Shown: positions 1 to 8,065 of the stretch, piece by piece
Layout of the letters: the number at the start of each line of letters is the position of its first letter
Position numbering within the stretch: the stretch's first letter is position 1
Source of the DNA: Schlesneria paludicola DSM 18645
GTDB lineage: Bacteria; Planctomycetota; Planctomycetia; Planctomycetales; Planctomycetaceae
Direction: 5' to 3'
Length of the DNA: 32,655 bases
Assembly (NCBI GenBank): GCA_945862235.1
Contig: CAMAYU010000056.1
Location: forward strand, 1-32,655
The notes under the pieces: model-generated
Told to the model about the DNA's origin: nothing
Database searches by the model: none
What the model saw: only the letters and a program-made list of their open reading frames with translations
Position numbers and translations under genes: made by a program

Positions 1-2136
1 GGCAAGCCGTTTTCCTATGACCCGCGCACCGAAATGGGCAAGACCCTGACCCTGGCCGAATCGGAAGCGGGCCAAGGCAATCTCAGCCTGACTCGGTTGC
101 GCGCAGGCAACTCCACGGAAGTCGTGTTGAAGCTTCCGGTGCTCGGGAGCTATAGCGCTACGGCTCCTTATGATTGCCCGAAGTCCAAACTCATTCTCGA
201 ACGTGGGTGCAAAGATCTTGCCACGCGGATGGCGGATCCCTCGTATGCCCAACGGCTGGACCCGATCCCCCGATCGCTCAATGCGCTCGCCCTGTTAGCC
301 AGCGGCGACCCCGCCTACCTCCCGCTGATCAAGCAGGAAACCGAGTGGGCCGCGAACTACAGCACCGAAGGAATGGCAACATGGTACTACGGCTACGTCA
401 TGATGTTCCTGGCCGAATACAAGATGGCAACGGGCGATGATTCGGTTATGCCCGGCTTAATGCGGCTCGCGCTCGAAGCGGCTCATGGTCAAAGCGCGGT
501 CGGTTCGTGGGGCCACAGGTTTGCTCGGCCCGACGGACGACTTTACGGCTACGGGATGATGAATTCCCCCGGTTTGCCTCTGACGATCTCACTGGTGATG
601 GCGCGTGAGGCCGGCGTGAAGGATCCGGCCTTGGATCTGGCGATCGAACGCAGTGCCAAACTGCTCCGCTTTTACATCGGCAAAGGCGCGATTCCCTACG
701 GCGATCACCATCCCTGGATTGAGAACCACGAGGACAACGGCAAGTGCGGAATGGCCGCCGTGTTGTTCAACTTGCTCGGTGAATCGAAAGGCGCGGAGTT
801 CTTCTCGCGCATGAGCGTTGCCTCCCACGGACCAGAGCGTGATTGCGGGCACAGTGGCAATTTCTTCAACATGCTTTGGGCTATGCCAGGCGTCGCGCAG
901 TCCGGCTCGAATGCGACCGGCGCATGGATGATTGAGTTTGGAGGTTGGTACTTTGACCTCGCGCGGCGCTGGGATCACAGCTACCTGCACCAAGGCCCGC
1001 CAGAACCTGACGAGGACAGCTACGCGGGATGGGATTGCACTGGCAGCTATCTGCTGGCCTACGCCATGCCGCTGAAGAAGCTTTATCTCACCGGCAAAAA
1101 GGCGGGTGCCGTGCCGCAACTCGATGCCGCCGCCGCCCAATCACTCATCGTCGACGGGCGTGGTTGGAACAACAAAGACCGCCACAGCTTCTACGATGCG
1201 TTGAGTGACGAACAACTCCTCGAGCGGCTTGGCAATTGGTCGCCCGTCGTGCGCGAGCGAGCGGCCATGGCGCTGGGACGCCGCAAGGATGCTCCCGTGA
1301 CACCTTTGGTCGAGATGCTCGATTCTCCCAGCCTCGATGCTCGTTACGGAGCCTGTCAGGGTTTGATCTTCCTTCGCGGACGTGGAGCTCCCGCCGTGGA
1401 GGCCCTGCAAAAGACGCTGGCGCATCCAGACCTCTGGCTCCGCAGCAAGGCCGCTGAAGCACTCGCTGCTATCGGCGCGCCGGCCACGAAGGCGGTGCCG
1501 CAACTGCTCGAACTGCTGGCTCGGGTCGATGTGAAGAATGACCCGCGTGGCATGCAGCAGCGCTATCTTTCGTTCGCTCTGTTCGACAATGACGGATTGC
1601 TTGGCCGCTCACTGGAAGGCGTGGATCGCCCCGCGCTTTATAAGGCCGTGCGGGCCGGGCTGAAGAATGAAGACGGTCGTGCTCGCGGCAGCATTGGTTC
1701 GGTCTATCGCCATCTCTCGCTCGAAGAGATCAAGCCTCTGCTGCCTGCCATTCACGAGGCGATCGTCCAGCCCGCGCCGAGCGGCGAGATGTTCGCCGAC
1801 GGGATTCGCGTGGAAGGCCTGCGTCTGCTGTCGCAGCACCACATTGAGGAAGGCATGAACGCTCTGGTGATCTACACCCGCGATCAGAATCCCTGGGCAA
1901 GCCAGATTCGCACCCCTGAGCTGATGAAGATCCTTCTCACCTATGGCACCCACGCCAAGGCGGCCATTCCGGAACTGACCAAGATCGCGAACTACTTCGA
2001 GAAGGATGAGAAAGACTTCCCACCGCATCTGATGCGTATGAAAGCCAAGAGCGTCCGCGAAACGATCTCTGCGATTGAAGCCTCGACGGAAGCCCCGGAA
2101 CTCATCCGACTCAAAGAGGACAAGAGTCCCAAGTGA
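1..2136 (+). CDS. DUF6288 / HEAT-repeat protein, 5' truncated by window edge
   Basis: The frame is open from base 1, so the true start lies upstream; the first ATG inside is at 34. The middle part (roughly residues 40-360) resembles the DUF6288 family of planctomycetes and Verrucomicrobia: an alpha-helical, alpha/alpha-barrel-like stretch with many W, Y and G residues (WYYGYVMMF, GYGMMNSPGLPL, DGHSGNFFN-like). From about residue 395 there are HEAT-like repeats (VRERAAMALG, LRSKAAEALAAIG), which act as protein-binding scaffolds. Family members often carry an N-terminal PDZ-like region, which would lie outside this window. It is followed 45 bases later by a secreted carbohydrate esterase on the same strand, so co-transcription and a role in extracellular glycan processing are plausible but inferred. 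No catalytic residues can be assigned. Confidence 0.75.
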   Translation, partial: GKPFSYDPRTEMGKTLTLAESEAGQGNLSLTRLRAGNSTEVVLKLPVLGSYSATAPYDCPKSKLILERGCKDLATRMADPSYAQRLDPIPRSLNALALLASGDPAYLPLIKQETEWAANYSTEGMATWYYGYVMMFLAEYKMATGDDSVMPGLMRLALEAAHGQSAVGSWGHRFARPDGRLYGYGMMNSPGLPLTISLVMAREAGVKDPALDLAIERSAKLLRFYIGKGAIPYGDHHPWIENHEDNGKCGMAAVLFNLLGESKGAEFFSRMSVASHGPERDCGHSGNFFNMLWAMPGVAQSGSNATGAWMIEFGGWYFDLARRWDHSYLHQGPPEPDEDSYAGWDCTGSYLLAYAMPLKKLYLTGKKAGAVPQLDAAAAQSLIVDGRGWNNKDRHSFYDALSDEQLLERLGNWSPVVRERAAMALGRRKDAPVTPLVEMLDSPSLDARYGACQGLIFLRGRGAPAVEALQKTLAHPDLWLRSKAAEALAAIGAPATKAVPQLLELLARVDVKNDPRGMQQRYLSFALFDNDGLLGRSLEGVDRPALYKAVRAGLKNEDGRARGSIGSVYRHLSLEEIKPLLPAIHEAIVQPAPSGEMFADGIRVEGLRLLSQHHIEEGMNALVIYTRDQNPWASQIRTPELMKILLTYGTHAKAAIPELTKIANYFEKDEKDFPPHLMRMKAKSVRETISAIEASTEAPELIRLKEDKSPK

Positions 2137-2181
2137 AAATCAGAACCACCACGCAAAACAAACACAAAAAACGGAACAACA

Positions 2182-3990
2182 ATGAAACAGAACACCTTCA
2201 GGCGCATCACAATGAAATACATCGCCACATTACTCATCACGACACTCTTGGCTGCCGCCAGCGCGGACGCGAAGCCACTCAAAGTCTTCATCCTCGCCGG
2301 CCAATCCAACATGGAGGGCCATGCCGAAATCCGTACGTTTGACTACATCGGCAAGGATCCGCTTACGGCACCCATGCTCAAGGAGATGCGCAATCCCGAT
2401 GGCACGCCACGGGTATGTGACAAGGTCTGGATGTCCTATTTGACAGGCCCTTATGACGGCAGTGCCAATGGCGAGGGCCTGGGGAATTTGACCGCCGGCT
2501 TTGGCGAACGCGGCAATCAACCCACCAAGATTGGCGGAAAGATCGGGCCTGAGTTCACGTTCGGAATCTCTATGGAGAAGGAGCTAAAGGAGCCCATTCT
2601 GATTATCAAGACCGCCTGGGGCGGCAGGTCACTCAACACCGAATTCCGTCCGCCCAGTGCCGGGCCATACACGCTGCCCAAGGAGATCCAGGAACTGTGG
2701 GACAAGCATCCCCAGGGTGCCCACGGGATTCCCAAAGCCGAGGACCGGAAAAAGTGGCAGGCTGACAAAAATGCCGCGTCAGGTGTGTTTTACCGAATGA
2801 TGATCGAGCACGCTAAAAAGGTACTGGCGGACCCCAATCGGGTCTGTCCGGTATATGACGAGCAGGCTGGATATGAACTGGCCGGTTTTGTCTGGCTTCA
2901 GGGTTTCAACGACCTAGTCGATGGGCAGACCTATCCCGGCCCCGACCAACCTGGAAAATACGACGAATACTCGCGCCTTTTGGCACACTTGATTCGCGAT
3001 GTTCGCAAAGACCTGTCAGCCCCGAAGATGCCATTCGTGATCGGCGTGCTGGGGGTCGACGGTGAGAAGCATGTGAATTTCCGTAAGGCTATGGCCGCGC
3101 CGACCGACATGCCCGAGTTCAAGGGCAATGTGATTGCCGTCGATACCGCCCCTTTCTGGGATCATGACATCGCCGCCGCCCAACCCAAACAGGGCGAATA
3201 CAACAATATCGTCGCCACGGCGCATCGATTGAAGGCAGATGGCACGCTCGACAGGGAATGGAAATGGGCGAATTACTGGAAGCCGGTTGGCAAACCTCTG
3301 CCAGAGGACCGGATCTGGCGCTTCGCAACGATTGATGCCACTGAGCAGAAGGACAAGATGGAGAAATATGACGGCAGGCGTTTCCGTGACATCACGCTGC
3401 CAGCCGGGATGGAGAATTGGTACATGCCCGACTTCGATGACAGCAAGTGGACATCCGGCATGGCCCCCATCGGAAAGGGCGCCTGGAAACACAGCGGAAT
3501 CACCTTGGACAAATCCCCCTCAACATGGGGTAAGGGCGAATTTCTGCTGATGCGCACAACTTTTGAAATCGAAGACCTCAACGGCGAGTCATATCGCATC
3601 GCGGTTTTGGCGAGACAAGGATTCCATGTCTATTTGAACGGACAAAAGATTCACACCTACATCTGGTGGCAGGACAAGCCACAATACGGTTCCATCGTCC
3701 TCGGAAAAGAACAGATCAAGCATTTGAAGAAAGGGAAGAACGTATTGGCGGTCTATGCCAATGACCAATATGACCTTAACTCCCCAGAACATTATGCCGC
3801 GATCGATGTGCGGATTGAGAGTATCACCAACGCAGACCAGGAGAAGCTTGACCTCGCCTTGGAGGAAGTCCTTTCGCCCAAAGACAGGGAGGCCCTCAAA
3901 GGCTCTTCCAATGGCGGTTACCACTATTTAGGCAGTGCGAAGATCTTTGCCCAGATGGGCAAGGCATTTGCCGAGGCCTTACTGAAGTAG
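2182..3990 (+). CDS. Secreted sialate O-acetylesterase-like SGNH carbohydrate esterase
   Basis: The protein has 602 residues with an N-terminal signal peptide ending near ASADA; a second in-frame ATG at 2212 gives a shorter but equally good signal peptide. The mature protein starts with the SASA/DUF303 block GQSNMEG, whose Ser42 is the likely nucleophile. It continues with IKTAWGGRSL and the W-x-QG-x-ND block (WLQGFND). The catalytic His appears only near the C-terminus, in GGYHYLGSAK (about His581). Between core and His, at about residues 395-555, sits a beta-rich segment (NWYMPDFDDSKW, FHVYLNGQKI, GKNVLAVYAND) like the galactose-binding jelly-roll of glycoside hydrolases. The predicted role is removal of acetyl groups from glycans outside the cytoplasm. 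It follows the DUF6288 gene by 45 bases. Fold and class are well supported; the substrate is not known. Confidence 0.85.
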   Translation: MKQNTFRRITMKYIATLLITTLLAAASADAKPLKVFILAGQSNMEGHAEIRTFDYIGKDPLTAPMLKEMRNPDGTPRVCDKVWMSYLTGPYDGSANGEGLGNLTAGFGERGNQPTKIGGKIGPEFTFGISMEKELKEPILIIKTAWGGRSLNTEFRPPSAGPYTLPKEIQELWDKHPQGAHGIPKAEDRKKWQADKNAASGVFYRMMIEHAKKVLADPNRVCPVYDEQAGYELAGFVWLQGFNDLVDGQTYPGPDQPGKYDEYSRLLAHLIRDVRKDLSAPKMPFVIGVLGVDGEKHVNFRKAMAAPTDMPEFKGNVIAVDTAPFWDHDIAAAQPKQGEYNNIVATAHRLKADGTLDREWKWANYWKPVGKPLPEDRIWRFATIDATEQKDKMEKYDGRRFRDITLPAGMENWYMPDFDDSKWTSGMAPIGKGAWKHSGITLDKSPSTWGKGEFLLMRTTFEIEDLNGESYRIAVLARQGFHVYLNGQKIHTYIWWQDKPQYGSIVLGKEQIKHLKKGKNVLAVYANDQYDLNSPEHYAAIDVRIESITNADQEKLDLALEEVLSPKDREALKGSSNGGYHYLGSAKIFAQMGKAFAEALLK

Positions 3991-4215
3991 GAAAAGAGGG
4001 CAGGGCCGAATGGCACTGCCGCCTAGGTTTTGCTTGAGACGGGTGCGCAACGGTGGGACGCACGCGCGACAGCATGTGCCGGGGGGGGATGGTCATCAAG
4101 AATTCGAGGGCGGAGCGAAATACTGGGCTGGGTGGCCAGACCGGCTTGGCCTATCTTTCGCCCTCGGTGAAACCCTTCTTGGACGCGGCTGGCAGGCTGG
4201 ACCAGGGAGGGTCTC
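3991..4215. other. Spacer upstream of the IS4 remnant
   Basis: No gene was recognised here. The stretch contains a run of eight G at 4081-4088. A purine-rich ribosome-binding site (GGGAGGG) lies just before the ATG at 4216. It probably includes the left non-coding end of the decayed insertion sequence, but no terminal repeat could be identified. Confidence 0.4.
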
Positions 4216-4575
4216 ATGTCTTTTACACCGCAGTTCAGCGGCGCGAACAGATCGTTTGAACTGGTGAGGCGGTCGCTGTTGGATGGCGACGGTCTGCCGT
4301 TTCAGGATGCGTTGACGGTCGAGCAGATGCGGCAGGCGTTCGAGGCGGAGGGGGTCTCGTTCGGTGACGCGAGCAACGGCAGCGCGAGTGCGACCGACGA
4401 GGGCGGAATCGTCTACACGATGGGCGTCACGTTATGGTCGATGCTGTCGCAGGCATTGTTCACGGATGTGCATCGGTCGTGTCGGGCGGCGGTGCAGCGG
4501 GTGGCGATCTATCGCGCGTTGCTCGGCCGCGCGGTCTCCTCGACGAACACGGGAGCCTACTGCCGCGCACGGGCG
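4216..4575 (+). pseudogene. IS4-type transposase, N-terminal fragment
   Basis: About 120 codons resemble the N-terminus of the IS4-like transposases frequent in planctomycetes: a start MSFTPQFSGANRSFELVRR, the stretch VTLWSMLSQ, then RSCRAAVQRV and the conserved NTGAYCRARA. The whole DDE catalytic region that should follow is missing. After codon 120 the sequence switches to the antisense of a different gene (see the DUF262 fragment), so the open frame running on to 4713 is a chimera and not a real protein end. A good ribosome-binding site precedes the ATG, so a short peptide could be made. It is a relic of an insertion sequence that was deleted or rearranged. Family assignment rests on the N-terminal pattern only. 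Confidence 0.7.
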
Positions 4576-4790
4576 ATTGGTGTGTTACTTGGGACAGTCC
4601 TTGTTCGATGTAGACGATCGAGCCGACGAAATGCACCGAGATGCGGTCGTCAGTGCCGGTATGAACGATGTCGTCCCAAAGCTGTCGGCATTCTTTGTCA
4701 GTCCAAGAATTAGGTGCGCTGGTAGATCGGAATGACGAACTGGGGCGACTTCTTCAGGAAATCGAGCAGCTTGGCTTCAGTCGCTTTCAT
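4572..4790 (-). pseudogene. DUF262 (GmrSD-N-like) gene, frameshifted 5' fragment
   Basis: On the minus strand from ATG 4790 the sequence reads MKATEAKLLDFLKKSPQF then VIPIYQRTY, the characteristic DUF262 N-terminal block. One extra base at about 4710-4712 then breaks the frame. In the shifted frame it continues SWTDKECRQLWDDI, then HFVGSIVYIEQG, as expected for this family. The fragment stops at about 4572, at the QSP position just before the expected DGQQR motif, where IS4 sequence begins. DUF262 proteins are related to the nucleotide-hydrolysing half of the GmrSD type IV restriction enzymes and are common in defence islands. With a frameshift and roughly nine tenths of the gene missing it cannot be functional. 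It is too short and broken to appear as an open reading frame. Confidence 0.75.
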
Positions 4791-4902
4791 TGGACCTCTC
4801 GCTGGAATTGCTGTTTGGTTCGGGTTTCGGCTTCGCTCACACCATGAAGGAAGCAACGTTGGACGGAACTGTTCTGGTTCAATGAACTATTGAAACGGGA
4901 TG

Positions 4903-5907
4903 TTACCGGGGTATTGGCCGACCGGGCATCACGTCGGGATACGGTCCAAGGAAGCGTTCGCCGTTGAAGTGGATCAGGTGGTCTGGGGCTTCGGCGATCC
5001 AGACTTCGGTTTCCCAAGAGATGTGCGAGAGGAAGCTGCGCATGGCGTCTCGCGACGAGAATGCCGTGACGAAGACCAAGCCGGCGGTGGAGCCGGCGAA
5101 GAGTTCTTTCAGTTCTTTGCGGCGTTTGCCATCGACCGGTCCGGCGCTCGTCACGGCTTCGATCAGGACGAGCCAGTTGCGGCGTGAGTCGAACACGACA
5201 ACGTCTGGCATCTTCGCGGCGGCGGCGACGGTCACACCGATTTGGCTCAGGGATTTGGCATCGAGATGCAGGAACTTGTTCTCGGCGTCGCCGACGTAGA
5301 GCAGGACTGCTCCCGGCGTGAACCGGGGACAGAACTCTTCGATGACTTGCTTGATGAGCGGGTTCTGTCCGCCGGGTGACAGCGTGATCGTTTCGCCCGA
5401 CGGCAACGTCACCGGAATTCGCGCGATCGACCGCTGCCGATGAAGTTCATGGCGGGTGTGCTCGCGACTGGTGAGGTACGCGGCGAGTAACTTCGGCCAT
5501 TCGCGGCTCCCGAACGATTGGCAGAGTCGCAACGCGGACGCCTCGACTTGATAGACCGTCTTGCCGCTGTTCGTCGGTCGTGCCGGGTCGTCGGGATTGC
5601 GGACCACCAACCCCGCATCGACGAAGTATTTCACGGCCTCGTCGCGAATCGTCTCGCGCGTGTTCGGGGCGTAGCGGACGGCGTACGCTTCTCGCACGAA
5701 CTCGATGATGGGCGTGATGCCGCGCAGCGGATTGGTCGCGGCTCGCCAAGAACCATCCGGTGGCAGATCCAAAAGGGCGAGCAACGTGTATGCGGCCACT
5801 TCGTTCGACTGCTTGGGACCGAAGCCTAGTGCTTTGAGAATCTCGGCGGCTTCTTCCGGTTTGGTTCGCTCCGGCTTTCGTGTTGTTGGACTGCCGCGTT
5901 TCGCCAT
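4903..5907 (-). CDS. Type II restriction endonuclease, BsuBI/PstI family
   Basis: A 334-residue protein, close to the usual length of the BsuBI/PstI family. Its C-terminal half carries the family's nuclease core: PDVVVFD (Pro234-Asp235) followed by LVLIEAVTSAGPVDGKRR (Glu250 in an E-x-V variant of the PD-(D/E)xK signature). The N-terminal half (KYFVDAGLVVRNPDDPAR, TNSGKTVYQ) matches the helical region of the family. Characterised members cut CTGCAG; that specificity here is inference only. The start is ATG 5907, whose A is shared with the TGA stop of the upstream methyltransferase gene (TGATG), so the two are translationally coupled, methyltransferase first. No frameshift or missing catalytic residue is seen, so the pair looks functional although decayed defence genes flank it on both sides. 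The longer open frame up to 6186 lies inside the methyltransferase and is not used. Confidence 0.9.
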   Translation of the reverse strand: MAKRGSPTTRKPERTKPEEAAEILKALGFGPKQSNEVAAYTLLALLDLPPDGSWRAATNPLRGITPIIEFVREAYAVRYAPNTRETIRDEAVKYFVDAGLVVRNPDDPARPTNSGKTVYQVEASALRLCQSFGSREWPKLLAAYLTSREHTRHELHRQRSIARIPVTLPSGETITLSPGGQNPLIKQVIEEFCPRFTPGAVLLYVGDAENKFLHLDAKSLSQIGVTVAAAAKMPDVVVFDSRRNWLVLIEAVTSAGPVDGKRRKELKELFAGSTAGLVFVTAFSSRDAMRSFLSHISWETEVWIAEAPDHLIHFNGERFLGPYPDVMPGRPIPR

Positions 5908-7388
5908 CACCTCAACTCGCTTTCCAGTAACTGGTCCAAATCCAGTTGATCGGGAAAGTGGTCGCCGAGGTTTACGCCCAGGCGTTGCAGTTCGGCGGCG
6001 GAGGGATAGGGCAGACTCCGAAGGTCCGTCGCGTTGACCTGCGTATGACCGTTGAACTGCCGAAAGTATTGGTCGACCGCTGTTGAATTCAGATACGCGG
6101 ACAAGCCTCGGGCAAGGCTCGGCTCCAAGCCCATTCCATCGGCGTGAAAGTAATTCAGATGATTCTCGAAGCCGACTCGTTCGCACGCGATCCGCGTTGG
6201 ATCGAACACGCTCGCGACGATGCGTCGCCGTTCTTCCTTGGCACTGAAACGCTTCACCAAGACGTAGGTTTGATTGGCGACCAGCAACTCCGCCGTGTCG
6301 CGGACATCGTCAATGGCGTTGGGCTTTTTGCTCGGCGACTTTGGCCAACGGATGAAGCCCGCCTCGAAATGACAGGGATAGATTAATGGCACGGTGCCCG
6401 CTGCCGAATCCTGTCGGAGATGATCCTTCGCTCGAAAATCGACAACTCGCCCCGTCGAGACGTTCAAGCCAAGATCGCTTAGCGAAGACGTGAAACGACG
6501 AACGCGATCTCGCGCCGCAGTCTGCGACTCGTCCTGCATGATGTGAATGAACTGCTCGGCGTCATCGGGCCGAACGACATCGGCGTAAGCCAGCCGTGTT
6601 TCGCGGATGCACGCGCCCGGTTCGCCCGAACTGCTGGAGATCACGACGTGGGCCGCGTGTTTTCGCGACTTCACCGCGCGAACGATGAGGTTCTCTTGCA
6701 ACACGCTGTCGCGCTGAAAGGCGGCTGATCGGGAATCAAAAACGTGCAGCCGCTCCAGCGACATCGAATCGAGGAACTCACGTCGAAACGGTCGAAAGTA
6801 CGGGCCGTTGCAAAAACTGCGAGGAGTGATCGAGACCATTTCCCCACCGTCGCACAGCAACCGCGCCGCCAGTGCAAGGAAGCCGGTGTAGAGATTACTC
6901 GTTTCGATGCCAGCTTCTCGCAGGAACCGTCGCGTGTGCGAATCGCTGTTGATCTTCCGGTAGGGAGGATTGAGCAACGCCGCGTTGAAGGGCGTCTGCG
7001 CGGAAGCGAAGAGATCGTCCCGCACCAACACGAGCGATGACTCGATGAAATCTGCGTGACGAATCTCGCCGTCGAACTCGATGCCTCGTGCCGCGCACAT
7101 TGACTCGCAGCGATCGAACGTCTCACGCAATCCGCTCAACACTCGCCCATCCAATTCATACGCGACAACGGCTAGACGACTCGGCCTGTGTGGTCGTGAG
7201 CACGCCATCCGCACGAATGCCTCAGTCAATGCGCCTTCGCCCGCTCCCGCATCCAACAGTCGAATTTCGTCATTCGAGTTTTCGAAAAGCGACGCCATGA
7301 ATTCCGCAACCAGCCGTGGCGTGAAGAACTGGCCGAGTTCTTGCTTGCTTTCGGAAGCTGCCGGTCTTGGAAGAGTCGTTGCGGTCAC
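5907..7388 (-). CDS. Type II N6-adenine DNA methyltransferase of the BsuBI/PstI-like system
   Basis: The protein starts its conserved part with ELGQFFTP, followed by AdoMet motif I (LLDAGAGEGAL, about residues 44-54) and the adenine-methyltransferase motif IV NPPY (Asn140 to Tyr143). This is the gamma-class layout of M.PstI/M.BsuBI. The role is protection of the host by methylating the site cut by the neighbouring endonuclease. No ATG lies between the conserved region and an implausible N-terminal extension up to 7595. The chosen start is GTG 7388, preceded by GGAG at about 11 bases, giving 493 residues. The stop overlaps the endonuclease ATG by one base. The C-terminal part (NYFHADGMGLEPSLARGL, NGHTQVNATDLR) is typical of target-recognition regions in this group. 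Confidence 0.88.
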   Translation of the reverse strand: MTATTLPRPAASESKQELGQFFTPRLVAEFMASLFENSNDEIRLLDAGAGEGALTEAFVRMACSRPHRPSRLAVVAYELDGRVLSGLRETFDRCESMCAARGIEFDGEIRHADFIESSLVLVRDDLFASAQTPFNAALLNPPYRKINSDSHTRRFLREAGIETSNLYTGFLALAARLLCDGGEMVSITPRSFCNGPYFRPFRREFLDSMSLERLHVFDSRSAAFQRDSVLQENLIVRAVKSRKHAAHVVISSSSGEPGACIRETRLAYADVVRPDDAEQFIHIMQDESQTAARDRVRRFTSSLSDLGLNVSTGRVVDFRAKDHLRQDSAAGTVPLIYPCHFEAGFIRWPKSPSKKPNAIDDVRDTAELLVANQTYVLVKRFSAKEERRRIVASVFDPTRIACERVGFENHLNYFHADGMGLEPSLARGLSAYLNSTAVDQYFRQFNGHTQVNATDLRSLPYPSAAELQRLGVNLGDHFPDQLDLDQLLESELR

Positions 7389-7720
7389 TTTGTTGGATGC
7401 TCCAGCGGCAGAGATTGAGGGCCTCGAACGGAACGGGCGAGAGTCTACACCGTGGTCATTGAGGCGACATCCATCGGAAACTAGCAAAACGGCACTTGTC
7501 GGCGAACGACTCGGTCGCGAAGTGCCGCGCGAGGAGACGAAGGAGATCACGCCGCATCTGGCGTTCTTCCAGCGGATCGCGGCGATGATTCGCAAACGGC
7601 TGGCGGATGACGCCGGGCGGATGCAGATCGCGCGACATCGATGCTGCCGTGAGGCAGGTCATCGGCGACGCGGTGGATGCGGGCGAAGTGATCGACCTCT
7701 TCGCGGCGGCGGGTTTGGAC

Positions 7721-7872
7721 AGGGCATCGCCTTTCCCGAATTGGGGTGCCACGGTCACGGAGCTTCGACGTGGCCGTGCGCGGACGCGAAGGCCGATTCG
7801 CAAACTCACGGCCACGTCGAAGCTCCGTGACCGTGGCACCCAATACCCCAACTTCAACAAGGCGATGGCCCT
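7721..7872. mobile_element. MITE-like palindromic element (copy A1) inserted in hsdR
   Basis: The core is a hairpin: arm 7741-7778 and its complement 7807-7843 pair over about 35 bases with a single extra G and a loop of about 28 bases. The outer ends are also inverted repeats, AGGGCATCGCC on the left and GGCGATGGCCCT on the right. The flanks carry a near-perfect 9-bp direct repeat, GGTTTGGAC (7712-7720) and GGCTTGGAC (7873-7881). Removing 7721-7881 joins FAAAGLD to AARLDILSEDF in one frame, as in intact HsdR, which strongly supports a real insertion. It carries no coding capacity. A second copy is at about 24122-24277. Confidence 0.8.
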
Positions 7873-7954
7873 GGCTTGGACGCGGCACGGCTGGACATCC
7901 TCAGCGAGGACTTTTTGAATCGAGTCAACGCGTCATCAGCCTGTTGAAAATCAG

Positions 7955-8065
7955 AAGTCATCCCCGCGCAGGCGGGGATCCAGTACCTGAAGGCCAAAGG
8001 CGCTGGATTCCCGCCTGCGCGGGAATGACGCGAGGGTAAACGAAAGGGGGCAGACCCCCGCCGGT
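7955..8065. repeat. GC-rich palindromic repeat (GCGCAGGCGGG type) inside the hsdR remnant
   Basis: The hairpin arms are GTCATCCCCGCGCAGGCGGG and its inverted partner CCCGCCTGCGCGGGAATGAC. This motif is widespread in bacterial intergenic regions and generates spurious peptides such as WIPACAGMT in translations. The flanks TTGAAAATCAG (left) and TTCAAGATCAG (right) match at 9 of 11 positions and might be a decayed target duplication. The ends of the element were set by eye. Confidence 0.65.
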
